From positions 1-58,601 of the forward strand of contig JAJXWV010000067.1 of the NCBI GenBank assembly GCA_021781455.1: a DNA stretch of 58,601 nt, read 5' to 3'. Shown here one piece after another: positions 29,736 to 42,235 of the stretch. Within the stretch, counting starts at the first letter, position 1. Every line of letters starts with the position of its first letter. The translations under genes and the position numbers were made by a program. Origin of the DNA: Acidobacteriota bacterium. GTDB lineage: Bacteria > Acidobacteriota > Thermoanaerobaculia > Gp7-AA8. A model generated the notes under the pieces. It saw only the letters and a list, made by a program, of their open reading frames with translations. It had not been told where the DNA came from and did not search any database.

Positions 29736-30002
29736 ATGTCGTTATTTTGGACCAGAGCACATCTCGATGAATTCGGCGATGCGGTGCGCCTATCGCTCAC
29801 AGAGGAACTGAAGGCGCGCAACGCCTCGAGCCTCGTATCGAGCATTGTGCAGAGCATCCGGAACGGGAATCCTGTTGTGACGATCGAGACCAAACAGGGC
29901 AAGAAGGCCTTTCAAGTCGACCGCACACCGGAGAACGAGATTGCCTCACCTGCGGAGATGCGCGCCCTCGTGGCCATGAAGCTGGATTTGATCGGGATCT
30001 GA
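29736..30002 (+). CDS. Hypothetical protein, 88 residues
   Basis: ATG 29736 has a good site (GAGGAAA, 7 nt before). The protein is soluble: an N-terminal helix LDEFGDAVRLSLTEELKARNAS, a strand pair NPVVTIETKQGKKAFQV, and a C-terminal helix PAEMRALVAMKLDLI. I recognise no family. Codon use and the AT-rich leader argue it is real. It stands alone between the kinase operon and the glucan synthase gene. Confidence 0.6.
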   Translation: MSLFWTRAHLDEFGDAVRLSLTEELKARNASSLVSSIVQSIRNGNPVVTIETKQGKKAFQVDRTPENEIASPAEMRALVAMKLDLIGI

Positions 30003-30412
30003 ACCGACGGAAGAACCGGCCTCCGCAGAGGTCCCGCGGAAGGATCGTTCCCATGAACACACCCTCGCGCTCATGCAGCAGCGAGGGCGGGAAGGTCCGG
30101 ACCCACAAGCCACGTCGTGACGGCCGTCAGCAGTGCATCAGCCGACATTGCACACGAGGCCGCTGAGTAGAAACTGCTCGAAGCGCGAAATCACAATGAG
30201 CGGTCGCTTCTTTCAGGACTCATGGCGAGAATCGCGGTCTCTGTACGTTCCTTGCATTGGAGGAAGCGAACTGGTCGGGCTCAGTCACATTGTCGAAGTC
30301 CGTGCCGGCATCAGGCGACGGTGCACGCTGTCAGTGCGCAACGCCGCGAGCTCCAGGTCGCGGGCATGGTCGGCGGCAGCATGGAGCGCGACGGTTGAGG
30401 ATCCTGCTGGAG
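30003..30412. other. Intergenic region upstream of the glucan synthase gene
   Basis: Contains a hairpin with 7-bp arms CCCTCGC (30062-30068) and GCGAGGG (30081-30087), a possible terminator of the 29736 gene though without T-run. The frame of the synthase stays open back to 30257, but residues before about 30395 show no similarity to the family. No other gene is supported. Confidence 0.45.
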
Positions 30413-33400
30413 GTGTCTCTGTTCGGAAAGCGCCATCCCGAAACGGCCATGCCTCTGAGGGGAGAGGTCCTGAGTGTCGAGGGCCTCGAGGCGCGAGCGA
30501 AGACGCTCGCCGCCGAGTTCACGCTGCTCCCTGCTACGCAAAGGAGCGGACACGACGTCCTGCCACGGCTGGAAGAGAACATCAGCGTTCTGAGCGCGGC
30601 GTACCGCATCCTCGCTGACGACGTTCACCAGGGTGTGGCCGTCGCTCCGGCGGCCGAGTGGCTTCTCGACAACTTTCACCTCGTCGAGTCGGAGGCGCGC
30701 GCGGCGCAGCATGACCTCCCGGTTCGGTACTACCGGAAACTGCCGAAGCTCGCGGCACGAGAGTTTTTGGGCAAGGCCCGCGTCCATGCGATGGCGCTCG
30801 AGCTGATCCGGCACGGCGACGGACGACTGGACGCGGAACGGCTCACGCGTTTCGTCCGCGCGTTCCAGACCATCGCGCCGTTGACGATCGGCGAGCTCTG
30901 GGCGCTATCCAGCATGCTCAAGCTCGCGCTCATCGAGAACCTGAGGCTCCTGACGGACGGAATCGTCACGGGCAGGGCGGCACGTCGGGAGGCGGACGCT
31001 GCTCTGGCGCGGTTGGAACGCGGTGAGGCTCCCGCTGCTCTGCCCGAGCCGCTCCCGAGCGCCTTCGTGGCACAGCTCCGACAGCGAATGCGCGAATTCG
31101 ATCCCCGCGCCTCTCCGCTCGCCGCGGCGGTGGAGCAGGCCCTTGCAGCGGGAGGGACGACGCCCGAGGATGCGGTTCGCTCGGAAAGTCAGCGGCAGGC
31201 CACCGATCAGGTCTCCACGAGCAACACCGTGACGAGCCTCAGGTTCTGCGCGACGCTCGACTGGAGCCGCTTCGTGGAGTCGGTCAGCGCGGTCGAGGAG
31301 ATCCTGCGCCGCGACCCGGCCGGGGCCTACCCGCGGATGGATTTCGCCAGCCGCGATCGCTACCGGCACGCTGTGGAGGATCTCGCCGAGCCGACCGGCG
31401 ACGCGCAGGTGCGCGTTGCACTGCGCGCCGTCGAGAGCGCCCGCAAGGCGGCGGAGCGGCAGGGAATCGGTGAGAAGGCGGCGCACGTCGGTCACCACCT
31501 CATCGGCGCAGGCCGGCGCGACCTCGAAATCGACGTGGCCTACCGCCCGCGCCTTTCCAACCGCCTCCGCCGTTGGGCCTTCGCTCATGCAACCGCCGAG
31601 TACCTGGGCGGCATTGCTCTGCTGACCGCCTTCGGCGTTTTCAGTGCGTACGCTTACGCAGGCGCTGCGCGCCTCGCCTGGTTGGCGACGGTTGCTGCCA
31701 TCCTCGCGCTGCTCCCCGCGAGCGAACTCGCGGTGCTTCTCGTTCAGCGCATCGTGGCTGCGCTCGTGCCGCCGCGCCGGCTGCCTCGCCTCGATTTCAG
31801 CGAAGGGATTCCCGAGAACGCCAGAACCATGGTGGTCGTGCCGGTGCTCCTGACCAGCGTGGCGGATACCGAGCGCCTCCTCGCGCACCTGGAAGTGCAG
31901 GCCCTCGGCAACCTCGATCCCCGAATCCACTTCGCCGTTCTCAGCGACTTCGTGGATGCGAGAACGCTCACCGTCGCCGGAGACGACGAGATCCTGCGCG
32001 CAGCAGTGGCGGGGATCGAGGCGCTCAACCTCCGGCACAAGCCCGATGGAAACGACCGCTTCCTCCTGTTCCACCGCGATCGGCAGTGGAACCCGAAAGA
32101 GGGCGTCTTCATGGGGTGGGAGCGCAAGCGGGGAAAGATCGAAGAGTTCAATCGCCTGCTGCGCTCCGCGACTGACACCGGTTTCTCCGTCAAAGTCGGA
32201 GACCTGTCAATACTCCCGTCGGTGCGCTACGTCCTCACACTCGACGCCGACACGCGGCTCCCCAGAGGAGTGGCAAGGGCGTTGATCGGGATCATCGCGC
32301 ATCCGCTCAACAGGCCCGTGGTGGATGCCGCCCTGCGGAGGGTCACGGACGGGTACGGCATCATCCAGCCGCGCGTGAGCGTCAACCTCGCCAGCGCCGC
32401 CGGGTCGCTCTTCGCGCGGGTCTACGCCGGGCACACCGGCGTCGATCCCTACACCACGGCGGTCTCGGACACCTATCAGGACCTGTTCGGCGAAGGAATC
32501 TACACAGGCAAGGGACTGTACGACGTCGACGCCTTCCGTGAGGCCGTCGGCTGGCGCGTTCCCGAGAACGCGCTGCTGTCGCACGATCTGTTCGAAGGGT
32601 TGTACGCGCGAACCGCGCTCGCCTCCGACGTGGAGGTGGTGGACGACTATCCCGCCAACGTCCTCGCGCACGCGCGCCGGCAGCACCGCTGGGTGCGCGG
32701 CGACTGGCAGATTCTGGCGTGGCTTTTCCCGCTGGTGCCGACACCGCAGGGCTTACTGCGGAACCGCCTTCCGCTCATCGGCCAGTGGAAGATCCTCGAC
32801 AACCTGCGGCGCAGCCTCGTGGCACCCTCACTGCTGGCCTTCTTCGCGGCCGCGTGGACGTTCCTGCCGGGAAGCGCCCTCGTCTGGACCATGGGCGGTC
32901 TCGCCGTCGTTGCGTTCCCTTTCCTGGCCTCCCTTTTTCACCTCCTGAAGCCACGCGCGGCCCACGAGCCGGCTCGCGTCCACCTTCGAGGCCTCGTGGA
33001 GGATCTGAGCACCGCCTTCGGGCAGGCGCTCCTGACCCTGGTGTTCCTCGCATCTCACGCCTGGGAGAGGGTGCATGCCATCGTCCTGACCCTTGTTCGT
33101 CTGGTCATCACGCAGCGCAGCCTCCTCGAGTGGGAGACGGCGCACGCGCAAGCGGCGCGGGCCGCCGACATGCTGCAGGGAGGAATCCGGTCCTTCTTCG
33201 TCGAGATGGTCGCCAGCCCGATTGTGGCATTGGGTCTTTTCGCCTTGACAAGCAGCGTAGATCCCGCGGCTCTTCCGCTGGCATTGCCGTTCCTCGTCTG
33301 CTGGGCGGCGGCACCGGCGTGCGCGTACTGGCTCAGCCGCTCGATCGGACAACGCCAGCATGAGTTGTCGACCGAAGACCGCGGCCTCCTGATGGACGTG

Positions 33401-36400
33401 GCACGAAAGACCTGGCTCTACTTCGAGACCCTGGCCGGCCCTGAGGATCATTGGCTTCCTCCCGACAACCTCCAGGAAGACCGAGTGCCCAGAGTCGCCC
33501 ATCGCACCTCGCCGACCAACATCGGTATGGGTCTTCTCTCCACGCTCGCGGCGCACGACCTCGGTCTGCTGCCGGCGGATGCAATGGTGGAAAGGCTCGA
33601 TCGGACGCTGACCACAGTCGAGGGGCTGGAGCGCCACGAGGGGCATCTCCTGAACTGGTACGACACGGAGAACCTTTCACCGCTGCTGCCGCGCTACGTG
33701 TCCACGGTGGATAGCGGCAACCTGGCGGGAGCGCTTCTGGCCGTGGCCGAGGGATGCCGGCAGATGGGCGCGTCGCGAGCGGACCTGGATTCGCGACTGT
33801 CCGATGTTGCCAGTCGCGCGGTGGCCCTGGCGAACGGGATGAACTTCACATTCCTTTACGACCGCCAGCGCCAGCTTTTCTCGATCGGCTACCGCCTGGC
33901 CGACGGCGGCGGGCCGGGGCAAACGGATCTCGCCTACTACGACCTCCTGGCTTCGGAGTCGCGCCTTGCAAGCTTCTTCGCCATCGCCAAGGGCGACGTC
34001 CCGCAGAGCCACTGGTTCCACCTGGGACGGCTCGTCGTCAGCGTGGAGGGTGTTCCGACGCTCGTGTCCTGGAGCGCGACGATGTTCGAGTACCTCATGC
34101 CGCTCCTCCTCATGCGAACGTATTCGGGAACGCTCCTCGGTAAGAGTTGCCGCATGGTTGTCAGGAGGCAGATCCGGTACGGTCGCGAACGGCACGTTCC
34201 GTGGGGAATCTCCGAGTCCGCCTACGACCTGGTCGACCGGCTCGGCAACTATCAATACAAGGAGTTCGGTGTCCCGGGCGTGGGGTTGAAGCGAGGATTG
34301 GCCGACGAGCTCGTCGTTGCTCCCTACGCGACTGCCCTGGCCGCCCTCCTGGATCCGGCCAGTGCCGCACGAAACCTGCGGCGCCTGACAGGGGAGGGGG
34401 GCGAGGGACCGCTCGGATACTACGACGCCATCGACTACACACAACGGCGGCCTAACGAGGCCGTCGACGCAGCGGTCACACGACCGGGTCACGGCACCGT
34501 CGTGAAGACTTATCTGGCGCACCACCAGGGGATGACGCTTGTGGCCATCGCCAACGTTGTTCTGGGCGACGTCATGGTCGACCGCTTCCATGCGGACCCC
34601 CGAATCCAGGCGACCGAACTTCTCCTGCAGGAGCGGATTCCGCACGAGGCGCCCATCATCGAGCCGCGTCCGGCCGAAAAGACGCGAGCCGAACCGGCCG
34701 CGCTCGTGCGGGCCCCACGCCGCTTCCGCTCACCGCACACGCCGTACCCGCGTGCGCAGATTCTCTCGAACGGCAACTACGTCGCCATCATCACGAACGG
34801 GGGAGGAGGAACGAGCTTCTGCCGCGGGCGCGCCGTGACGCGGTGGCGGGAGAACCGCACCTGCGATCCCGGAAGCCAGTTTGTCTATCTGCGCGATGTT
34901 CATACCGGCACCGTCTGGTCGGCGGCCTACCAGCCCGTCGGCAAGGAGGCCGACAGCTACCTCGTGGAGTTCCTCGCAGAGAAGGCGACCTTCGAGCGGA
35001 TCGACGACGACATCACCACGCGTCTCGAAATCGCCGTCTCACCTGGAGACGACGTCGAGGTCCGCCGCGTCTCGCTGACCAATCGCAGCGACCGCCCTCG
35101 CGAAATCGAGCTGACCAGCTACGTCGAGCTGGGGCTGGGGTCCATCGCCGAAGACGTCGCCAATCCCGCGTTCGGAAAGCTCTTCGTCGAGACGACGTGG
35201 ATTGCCGAGAACACGGCTCTCCTCGCGCACCGACGGGCCCGTTCTCAACACGATCCTGCGCTCGTCGGGTTCCACGTCCTCTCCATCCAGGGGCCCACTC
35301 AAGCGCAGGTCGAGTGGGAGACGGACCGAATGCGCTTTCTGGGGCGCGGGCGCGGTCCCGACAACCCAAGGGCGATGGACGGGCGCGCGCTCTCCGGGAC
35401 GACCGGCGCCGTACTCGACCCGATCCTGAGTCTTCGAACCCGGCTGCGGCTTGCACCCGGGGGATTCGCCCGCGTCTCGTTCACGACCGGCGTGGCCGCC
35501 GACGTGGCGACTGCGCGCGGCTGCGCACAGAAGTACCACGACCACGGCGTCGCAGCCCGCGTCTTCGCCCTTGCTTACACGCAGACGCAGATGTCGCTGC
35601 GCCACCTCGGCATCTCCGTCGAACAGGCCCAGCTCTTCGAACGGCTCGGTTCCCGTGTCTTCTTCTCCGACGCATCCCTCCGCGCCGGCCAGGAGACCCT
35701 GGCGAAGAACACGCTCGCCCAGGATGGCCTCTGGAGGTTTGGCATCTCGGGGGATCTCCCGATCGTCCTCGTCCGCGTGAAGGAGCCGGACGACCTGCAG
35801 CTGGTCCGGCAAATCCTGACCGCTCACGAGCACTGGCGCCTGAAAGGGCTGAAGGCCGACGCGGTGATCCTCAATGAGCACGCAGCAAGCTACCGCGAAG
35901 AAATGAACGAGCAGCTCACACAGCTCGTCGACAGCGGTCCGTGGACTGCCTGGAAAACGAAACCCGGCGGCGTGTTTCTTCTGCAAGCGGACACGATTCC
36001 CGAGGCTGAACAGATCCTGCTGAGCGTGGTCGCCCAGGCGGTCCTCTCAGGCGACCGCGGCACCCTCGAACAGCAGCTCGACCGGACAGAAATCGAGCCT
36101 CCACTCCCGTTGAGCGTCGTGCCAGTCGACGAGGCCACGGATGGTGAATCGCCGGAAGGCGAACCGGAACGTCCGTCCCTTCTCCTCGACAACGGTCTCG
36201 GCGGCTTCGCGGGTGAAGGGCGGGAGTACGTCGTCGTTCTCGAGGGCGATCGGGAGACGCCCCTTCCCTGGGTCAACATTCTCGCCAATCCACGTTTCGG
36301 GAGCATCGTCACCACCTCGGGCGCAGCCCACACCTGGGCCGAGAACAGCCGCGAGAACCGGCTCACGCCATTCGCGAACGACGGGGTCGCGAACCCGACC

Positions 36401-38647
36401 TCCGAAGCGATCTTCGTCCGCGACGAGGAGAGCGGCACCCTGTGGGGCGCCACGCCGGCGCCAGTGCGGCGCACGCCGGGCTCTCCGCGTTGGGTGGTGC
36501 GTCATGCGCCGGGCGTGACCCGTTTCTCTCACGCCGCGCACGCCATTGCCCAGGATCTGGCCGTCTTTGTGGCACGGCAGGAGCCGGTGAAGCTGTCTCT
36601 CCTGACGTTGACGAACCACTCCGACCGGCCCCGGCGCCTAACGCTTTTCTCGTACAACGAATGGCTGCTCGGCCCGCCGATCGCCAGTGGCCCAAGGTTT
36701 GTCGCAACGGAGCACGACGACGAGACAGGTGCAATCCTGGCGCGCGACCTGTACAGCCGGGCCAGGGAGCGTGTCGCGTTCGCCGCTGCGAGCGAGCCGC
36801 TCCTCTCCGCCACGGGGGACCGTCTGGAGTTTCTCGGCCGAAACGGTTCGCTCTCCCGTGCGGCCGCGCTCGGCCAGCCGCGGCTGTTAGGCCGATTCGG
36901 TGCCGGCCTCGATCCGTGCGCGGCTTTGCAGATCGCGGTCGACCTCGAGCCCGGCGCGACCCGTCGCGTGGTGTTCCTCCTCGGACAGGGGCGGAACGCG
37001 GCAGAGACCCGCATGCTTCTGCAGCGGTTCGCGGGCAAGGACGCCGTCGCCACTGCCGACGCCGAGCTCGCCGCCGTCGAGGAATCGTGGGACGACATCC
37101 TGGGCGCCGTCCGCGTCACCACCCCCGACGACTCCTTCGACATCCTCATGAACCGGTGGCTTCTTTACCAGGACCTCGCCTGTCGCGTCTGGGCACGCTC
37201 CGCCTACTCGCAGGCGGGCGGTGCATACGGCTTCCGCGACCAGCTCCAGGACGTGCTGGCGCTCATGCTCACGCGGCCGGATCTCACCCGCGAGCACCTC
37301 CTGAGAGCGGCCGCGCGCCAGTTCGTGGAGGGAGACATTCAGCACTGGTGGAATGCGCCGGGCGGCGAGGGCATTCGCACGCGTTGCTCGGACGATCTCC
37401 TGTGGCTGCCCTATGCGACGGCCGAGTATGTCAAGGTCACCGGAGACGGCGCTGTCCTCGACGAGCAGGTGCATTTCCTGGAGGGACCTCCCGTTCCGCC
37501 TGGAGAACCCGAGGCATACGGGATCCCGGCGATCTCACGCGAGACCGGCACGCTGTTCGAGCACGGCATCCGGGCCGTGGATCGGGCGATTACCGCCGGC
37601 GCGCACGGCCTGCCGCTCATTGGGAGCTGCGACTGGAACGACGGCTACAACAACGTCGGACCCGAGGGTCGCGGGGAGAGCATCTTCGTGGGCTGGTTCC
37701 TCCACGCCGTGTTGGGAGCCTTTGTTCCGTTGTGCGAAGAGCGCGGTGAGGCGCGGCGCGCAGCGCGCTACCGCGCCGAGCGCGAGCGTCTGGGAACCAT
37801 GCTCGAGCAGAGTTGGGACGGCGAATGGTACAGGCGCGCGTACTTCGACGACGGCACCCCGCTGGGATCGTCCCAGAACGACGAGGGGAAGATCGACTCG
37901 GTGGCCCAGACCTGGGCCGTTCTCTCGGGTGCCGCGCCGAGAAGAAGGGCCGAGCGCGCCATGGGTGCCGTACGCGCCCACCTGGTCCGGCGGGGATCGG
38001 GCGTCATCCTGCTCCTCACGCCGCCCTTCGATCACAGCGCTCTCGATCCGGGATACATCAAGGGCTACATTCCCGGGATCCGCGAAAACGGAGGTCAGTA
38101 CACGCACGCGGCGGCGTGGGTTGTCCTCGCGCTCACGCGCCTCGGGAGCGGGGACGAGGCGGTGGAGCTCTTTCACATGCTCAATCCCATCAACCACTCG
38201 CGCACAGCGAGCCAGGTCGAGCAGTACATGACCGAGCCTTATGCGGTCGCAGGCGATGTCTACGACCACCCGGCGCATCGGGGACGCGGCGGCTGGACCT
38301 GGTACACCGGTTCGGCCGGGTGGATGTACCGGGCGGGATTGGAGGGGATCCTCGGCCTCGAGCGCCGCGGCGCATCCTTCCGGTTGAACCCGTGCATCCC
38401 GTCGTCGTGGCCGACCTACTTCATCGAGTGGCGCTTCGGGAAGACGCACTACACGATCGCCGTGGAGAACCCGGAGCGGCGCTGCAGCGGCGTGGCGAGC
38501 GTCGAGCTCGATGGATCACCCATCGACCCGGCGGAGATTCCACTCGTGGACGACGGGGGCGAGCATCGGGTTCGCGTCGTGCTCGGCGCGGGCCGCGAGG
38601 CTGGCTCCGCCCAGCCCGCAACGCACGCGAGCGCAGGGACGCGGTGA
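30413..38647 (+). CDS. ndvB: Cyclic beta-1,2-glucan synthase (NdvB/ChvB family)
   Basis: About 2744 residues, normal for this giant inner-membrane enzyme, which builds a protein-linked beta-1,2-glucan from UDP-glucose, trims it by phosphorolysis and cyclises it for export to the periplasm. The start is uncertain: family similarity begins before Met at 30449 (SLFGKRH), so GTG 30413 or TTG 30395 is likely. Order: N-terminal region; two helices near 400-460; GT84 transferase with Asp611 and Asp613 in DADTRLPRG and QHRW at 757-760; helix block about 810-970; glycoamylase-like domain ([14 protein letters not shown]); two beta-sandwich parts; C-terminal GH94 phosphorylase with DWNDG at 2407-2411. 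No stops or frameshifts. Role in osmoadaptation or host interaction is family knowledge. Confidence 0.94.
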   Translation: MSLFGKRHPETAMPLRGEVLSVEGLEARAKTLAAEFTLLPATQRSGHDVLPRLEENISVLSAAYRILADDVHQGVAVAPAAEWLLDNFHLVESEARAAQHDLPVRYYRKLPKLAAREFLGKARVHAMALELIRHGDGRLDAERLTRFVRAFQTIAPLTIGELWALSSMLKLALIENLRLLTDGIVTGRAARREADAALARLERGEAPAALPEPLPSAFVAQLRQRMREFDPRASPLAAAVEQALAAGGTTPEDAVRSESQRQATDQVSTSNTVTSLRFCATLDWSRFVESVSAVEEILRRDPAGAYPRMDFASRDRYRHAVEDLAEPTGDAQVRVALRAVESARKAAERQGIGEKAAHVGHHLIGAGRRDLEIDVAYRPRLSNRLRRWAFAHATAEYLGGIALLTAFGVFSAYAYAGAARLAWLATVAAILALLPASELAVLLVQRIVAALVPPRRLPRLDFSEGIPENARTMVVVPVLLTSVADTERLLAHLEVQALGNLDPRIHFAVLSDFVDARTLTVAGDDEILRAAVAGIEALNLRHKPDGNDRFLLFHRDRQWNPKEGVFMGWERKRGKIEEFNRLLRSATDTGFSVKVGDLSILPSVRYVLTLDADTRLPRGVARALIGIIAHPLNRPVVDAALRRVTDGYGIIQPRVSVNLASAAGSLFARVYAGHTGVDPYTTAVSDTYQDLFGEGIYTGKGLYDVDAFREAVGWRVPENALLSHDLFEGLYARTALASDVEVVDDYPANVLAHARRQHRWVRGDWQILAWLFPLVPTPQGLLRNRLPLIGQWKILDNLRRSLVAPSLLAFFAAAWTFLPGSALVWTMGGLAVVAFPFLASLFHLLKPRAAHEPARVHLRGLVEDLSTAFGQALLTLVFLASHAWERVHAIVLTLVRLVITQRSLLEWETAHAQAARAADMLQGGIRSFFVEMVASPIVALGLFALTSSVDPAALPLALPFLVCWAAAPACAYWLSRSIGQRQHELSTEDRGLLMDVARKTWLYFETLAGPEDHWLPPDNLQEDRVPRVAHRTSPTNIGMGLLSTLAAHDLGLLPADAMVERLDRTLTTVEGLERHEGHLLNWYDTENLSPLLPRYVSTVDSGNLAGALLAVAEGCRQMGASRADLDSRLSDVASRAVALANGMNFTFLYDRQRQLFSIGYRLADGGGPGQTDLAYYDLLASESRLASFFAIAKGDVPQSHWFHLGRLVVSVEGVPTLVSWSATMFEYLMPLLLMRTYSGTLLGKSCRMVVRRQIRYGRERHVPWGISESAYDLVDRLGNYQYKEFGVPGVGLKRGLADELVVAPYATALAALLDPASAARNLRRLTGEGGEGPLGYYDAIDYTQRRPNEAVDAAVTRPGHGTVVKTYLAHHQGMTLVAIANVVLGDVMVDRFHADPRIQATELLLQERIPHEAPIIEPRPAEKTRAEPAALVRAPRRFRSPHTPYPRAQILSNGNYVAIITNGGGGTSFCRGRAVTRWRENRTCDPGSQFVYLRDVHTGTVWSAAYQPVGKEADSYLVEFLAEKATFERIDDDITTRLEIAVSPGDDVEVRRVSLTNRSDRPREIELTSYVELGLGSIAEDVANPAFGKLFVETTWIAENTALLAHRRARSQHDPALVGFHVLSIQGPTQAQVEWETDRMRFLGRGRGPDNPRAMDGRALSGTTGAVLDPILSLRTRLRLAPGGFARVSFTTGVAADVATARGCAQKYHDHGVAARVFALAYTQTQMSLRHLGISVEQAQLFERLGSRVFFSDASLRAGQETLAKNTLAQDGLWRFGISGDLPIVLVRVKEPDDLQLVRQILTAHEHWRLKGLKADAVILNEHAASYREEMNEQLTQLVDSGPWTAWKTKPGGVFLLQADTIPEAEQILLSVVAQAVLSGDRGTLEQQLDRTEIEPPLPLSVVPVDEATDGESPEGEPERPSLLLDNGLGGFAGEGREYVVVLEGDRETPLPWVNILANPRFGSIVTTSGAAHTWAENSRENRLTPFANDGVANPTSEAIFVRDEESGTLWGATPAPVRRTPGSPRWVVRHAPGVTRFSHAAHAIAQDLAVFVARQEPVKLSLLTLTNHSDRPRRLTLFSYNEWLLGPPIASGPRFVATEHDDETGAILARDLYSRARERVAFAAASEPLLSATGDRLEFLGRNGSLSRAAALGQPRLLGRFGAGLDPCAALQIAVDLEPGATRRVVFLLGQGRNAAETRMLLQRFAGKDAVATADAELAAVEESWDDILGAVRVTTPDDSFDILMNRWLLYQDLACRVWARSAYSQAGGAYGFRDQLQDVLALMLTRPDLTREHLLRAAARQFVEGDIQHWWNAPGGEGIRTRCSDDLLWLPYATAEYVKVTGDGAVLDEQVHFLEGPPVPPGEPEAYGIPAISRETGTLFEHGIRAVDRAITAGAHGLPLIGSCDWNDGYNNVGPEGRGESIFVGWFLHAVLGAFVPLCEERGEARRAARYRAERERLGTMLEQSWDGEWYRRAYFDDGTPLGSSQNDEGKIDSVAQTWAVLSGAAPRRRAERAMGAVRAHLVRRGSGVILLLTPPFDHSALDPGYIKGYIPGIRENGGQYTHAAAWVVLALTRLGSGDEAVELFHMLNPINHSRTASQVEQYMTEPYAVAGDVYDHPAHRGRGGWTWYTGSAGWMYRAGLEGILGLERRGASFRLNPCIPSSWPTYFIEWRFGKTHYTIAVENPERRCSGVASVELDGSPIDPAEIPLVDDGGEHRVRVVLGAGREAGSAQPATHASAGTR

Positions 38648-38648
38648 G

Positions 38649-39062
38649 ATGTGGGCGGATCGACCTTGGGAGAAAGAATCCGCCTCCATCTTTCGAGAAG
38701 CGGCTCAGCATCTTCGCAACGTCTTCGGCGCAGCCGGTGGGTCCGTCTGGCAGGACCAAGTCAAAAGTGACGTTGATGGCTTGATCGCGCGAATGCACCG
38801 CGTCTGTGAGGTCCCACAGGGGCAGCCGCGATCATCGAAGCGTTTGAGTGGAGTCGAATGGGATTTTCTTCCCTCCGTCACTGCCGAGGTCGCTTCGTCG
38901 GTGCTAACCTACCGTCAGGTCTGGATCTGCCTTTCAACGACGTCGATGCGACCACCGCTGGTGGCGACTGAAATCCGTGAGTCTGGAATCTCATTGGGTG
39001 TCGCGAAGAAGACGCAGCACATGCTTCATTCGGCGTACAAGCACCCAAGCTACGCAACCTGA
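38649..39062 (+). CDS. Doubtful hypothetical protein at the edge of the defence island
   Basis: A 137-residue frame starting 1 nt after the glucan synthase stop (TGAGATG) and ending 3 nt before the restriction gene. It has a helical start (SASIFREAAQHLRNVFGAAG) and no motif, signal or membrane segment. Its position fills the gap exactly, but composition gives weak support and I recognise no family. It may be the junction between backbone and island rather than a gene. Confidence 0.3.
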   Translation: MWADRPWEKESASIFREAAQHLRNVFGAAGGSVWQDQVKSDVDGLIARMHRVCEVPQGQPRSSKRLSGVEWDFLPSVTAEVASSVLTYRQVWICLSTTSMRPPLVATEIRESGISLGVAKKTQHMLHSAYKHPSYAT

Positions 39063-39065
39063 TCA

Positions 39066-42000
39066 ATGCCACAAACCTTCTTCGAGAAACCGATCCTCAA
39101 CTCGCCGTACGAGTACCCGAAGCAGCACTGGGAGCTCGATGAGAGCGGGCAACCGACGAATCACATCGTGCCCAATCGGCGGAAGGCCGAGTTCATCACA
39201 CCGATCCCGAAACCCAAGAAGCAGAAGAAAGAGCAGAAGGACCTCGTCTTCAACGAAGGCAAGGGGCTCTCGACCGAACAGCAGCAGTACGAGCTGACCT
39301 CCTCATTCATCAATGAGCTGCGAGCGAACGTCGATCGCTGGCGCGCGCTACCCAACCCGAACCAGTGGAACGTCACGCCGGAGACCGCGCGGCTCCTCCA
39401 GCACTGGCGGCAATATCCGTTCACAGGCATCCGGCCGTTCTTCTGCCAGGTCGAAGCTGTCGAGACCGCGATCTGGCTGACCGAGGTCGCACCCAAGATC
39501 GGGAAAGAAGGGCGCAAGTTCCTCGAGCACATCACCAACGCCAACGCTGATTCGAATCCGCTCCTGTGGCGCGTGGCTCTGAAGCTCGCCACGGGCTCCG
39601 GCAAAACCACCGTCATGGCCATGCTGATCGCGTGGCAGACGGTGAACGCCGTACGTCGGTCAAACAGTAAGAACTTCACGCGCGGATTTCTGATCGTCAC
39701 GCCCGGCATCACCATCAAGGATCGCCTGCGCGTCCTCCAGCCGAACGACCCCGACAGTTACTACCAGAGCCGCGAGCTCGTCCCGTCCGACATGCTCCAG
39801 GATCTCGGTAAAGCCAAGATCGTCATCACGAATTACCACGTATTCAAGCTGCGGCAGACGCTCGACATCTCGAAGGGTGGCCGCGCGCTGCTGCAGGGGC
39901 GGACCGGTCCGGAGATCGAGATGCTCGAGACCGAAGGGCAGATGCTCCAGCGGGTGATGCCCGATCTGATGGGAATGAAGAACATTCTCGCCGTCAACGA
40001 CGAGGCGCATCACTGCTATCGCGAGAAGCCGCCCGGCGAAGACGAAGAGACGCTCAAGGGCGACGAAAAGCAAGAGGCGGAGAAAAACCTCGAGGCCGCG
40101 CGCCTCTGGATCTCAGGTCTCGAGGCGGTCAATCGCAAACTCGGCGTGCAGCAGGTCATCGACCTTTCTGCGACGCCGTTTTTCCTCAGTGGCTCCGGCT
40201 ATGCGGAAGGGACGCTTTTCCCCTGGACGATGAGCGACTTCTCACTCATGGACGCGATCGAGTGCGGGATCGTCAAGCTTCCACGCGTGCCAGTGGCCGA
40301 CAACATTCCCGGCGCGCAGGTTCCGATCTATCGCGAGCTCTGGAAACACATCGGCAAGAAGATGCCGAAGAAGGGGCGCGGCAAGTCCAGCGGTCTCGAT
40401 CCACTCGCGCTTCCGGTCGAGTTGCAGACTGCCCTCGAAGCGCTCTATGGCCATTACAAAAAGACGTTCGACCTCTGGCAGGAGGCGGGCATCAAAGTTC
40501 CGCCCTGCTTCATCGTCGTCTGCAACAACACTTCGACATCAAAGCTTGTCTACGACTACATCTCAGGATTCATCCGCGAAAACGAAGATGGTTCGAGCGA
40601 CGTCGTCAACGGTCGGCTCGAGTTGTTCCGCAATTTCGACGAGCACGGAAACGCCATTCCTCGTCCGCGGACGCTTCTCATCGACAGCGAGCAGCTCGAA
40701 TCAGGCGAGGCGCTCGACGACAACTTCCGCGGCATGGCCACCGACGAGATCGAGCGTTTCCGCCGCGAGATCATCGAGCGGAGTGGCGACCGCCGTCAGG
40801 CCGAGAACCTCACCGACCAGGACCTTCTCCGCGAGGTCATGAACACAGTCGGCAAGCCTGCTCGCCTCGGCGAGTCGATCCGCTGCGTCGTCTCCGTCGC
40901 CATGCTCACCGAGGGGTGGGACGCAAACACTGTCACACACGTCCTCGGCGTCCGAGCGTTCGGAACGCAGCTCCTCTGCGAGCAGGTCATCGGCCGCGCA
41001 CTGCGCCGGCAGTCGTACGAGATCAATGAAGAGAGCCTCTTCAACGTCGAGTACGCCGATGTCCTCGGCATTCCGTTCGACTTCACGGCCAAGCCGGTCG
41101 TCGCGCCGCCACACCCGCCGCGCGAGACGATCAATGTCCGAGCGATTACGCCTGATCGCGACGCATGCGAGATCCGATTCCCGCGCGTCGAGGGCTATCG
41201 CGTCGAGCTGCCCGAGGACCGCCTGTCAGCGACATTCAACGACGAGTCGACATTCGAGCTCACGCCGGCTCTCGTCGGCCCGTCGATTACGCGGAACGAA
41301 GGCATCGTCGGCGAGGGCGTCGACCTCACTCTCGTGCACACCGGCGACGTCCGGCAGTCGACTGTCCTCTTTCATCTGACCAAACATCTGCTGCTGACCA
41401 AGTACCGCGACCCCGGAGATGATCCGAAGCTGCATCTGTTCGGTCAGCTCAAGGCCATCACGCGGCAGTGGCTCGACAACTACCTCATCTGCAAAGCGGG
41501 AACGTTTCCGGCCCAGCTCCTCTATCCGACGATCGCAGACATGGCGTGCGAAAAGATCACTGCAGCCATCAGTCGCGAATATGCCGGCGCGCGTCCCATC
41601 AAAGCCGTCCTCGATCCATACAACCCCACCGGCTCGACGATCCACGTCAACTTCAACACCTCGAAGATGGATCGCTGGGAGACGAAGTTCGATCGCTGCC
41701 ACATCAACTGGTGCATTCTCGACAGCGACTGGGAAGGAGAGTTCTGCCGCGTCGCGGAATCGCACCCTTGCGTCCGCGCCTACGTGAAGAACCACAGCCT
41801 CGGATTCGAAGTCCCGTACCGCTACGCCTCCGAGATGCGCCGCTACCGCCCCGACTTCATCGTCCTCGTCGACGACGGCCACGGCGCCGATGACCTGCTG
41901 CACCTGGTCGTTGAGATCAAGGGCTACCGCGGCGAGGATGCCAAAGAAAAGAAGTCGACGATGGACACCTACTGGGTCCCCGGTGTGAACCACCTCGGCA

Positions 42001-42122
42001 CGCACGGCCGCTGGGCCTTCGCCGAGTTCACAGACGTCTGGGAGATGGAGCTCGATTTCGCAAAGAAAGTGGAGAGCCAGTTCAACCAGATGATTGACCG
42101 CGTGATGAAGAGTGAAGGGTGA
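39066..42122 (+). CDS. Restriction helicase-nuclease, BPTD_3080-type / type III Res-like
   Basis: A 1018-residue DEAD-like ATPase with nuclease end. The N-terminus (FEKPILNSPYEYPKQHW) matches the restriction family named after BPTD_3080. Walker A is ATGSGKTT (Lys180), motif II is DEAH at 312-315, motif III DLSATPF, motif VI QVIGRALRR. Near the C-terminus RYRPDFIVLVDDG followed by HLVVEIKGYR (Glu950, Lys952) is a PD-(D/E)xK nuclease site. It should translocate on and cut unmodified DNA in partnership with the methyltransferase at 43177-46092. Two unrelated small genes lie between them. All lie on plus. Cut site and modification base are not shown by sequence. Confidence 0.92.
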   Translation: MPQTFFEKPILNSPYEYPKQHWELDESGQPTNHIVPNRRKAEFITPIPKPKKQKKEQKDLVFNEGKGLSTEQQQYELTSSFINELRANVDRWRALPNPNQWNVTPETARLLQHWRQYPFTGIRPFFCQVEAVETAIWLTEVAPKIGKEGRKFLEHITNANADSNPLLWRVALKLATGSGKTTVMAMLIAWQTVNAVRRSNSKNFTRGFLIVTPGITIKDRLRVLQPNDPDSYYQSRELVPSDMLQDLGKAKIVITNYHVFKLRQTLDISKGGRALLQGRTGPEIEMLETEGQMLQRVMPDLMGMKNILAVNDEAHHCYREKPPGEDEETLKGDEKQEAEKNLEAARLWISGLEAVNRKLGVQQVIDLSATPFFLSGSGYAEGTLFPWTMSDFSLMDAIECGIVKLPRVPVADNIPGAQVPIYRELWKHIGKKMPKKGRGKSSGLDPLALPVELQTALEALYGHYKKTFDLWQEAGIKVPPCFIVVCNNTSTSKLVYDYISGFIRENEDGSSDVVNGRLELFRNFDEHGNAIPRPRTLLIDSEQLESGEALDDNFRGMATDEIERFRREIIERSGDRRQAENLTDQDLLREVMNTVGKPARLGESIRCVVSVAMLTEGWDANTVTHVLGVRAFGTQLLCEQVIGRALRRQSYEINEESLFNVEYADVLGIPFDFTAKPVVAPPHPPRETINVRAITPDRDACEIRFPRVEGYRVELPEDRLSATFNDESTFELTPALVGPSITRNEGIVGEGVDLTLVHTGDVRQSTVLFHLTKHLLLTKYRDPGDDPKLHLFGQLKAITRQWLDNYLICKAGTFPAQLLYPTIADMACEKITAAISREYAGARPIKAVLDPYNPTGSTIHVNFNTSKMDRWETKFDRCHINWCILDSDWEGEFCRVAESHPCVRAYVKNHSLGFEVPYRYASEMRRYRPDFIVLVDDGHGADDLLHLVVEIKGYRGEDAKEKKSTMDTYWVPGVNHLGTHGRWAFAEFTDVWEMELDFAKKVESQFNQMIDRVMKSEG

Positions 42123-42142
42123 AGAGTGAAGAGTGAGAGTGG
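42104..42142. repeat. Heptamer tandem repeat GTGAAGA, block 1
   Basis: Five to six units of GTGAAGA/GTGAAGG run through the last codons of the restriction gene and beyond its stop, ending in GTGAGAGTGGGCAG. The related block at 42752-42784 ends in the near-identical GTGAAAGTGGGCAG. Confidence 0.8.
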
Positions 42143-42235
42143 GCAGTGGCGCTTTGGAGTGTCGGCCGAGGCGCGTAGCGGCGCAGCGCGGCGAGGGACC
42201 CCGATCGCACAGCACTGGAATATCGAGGCTGTTCC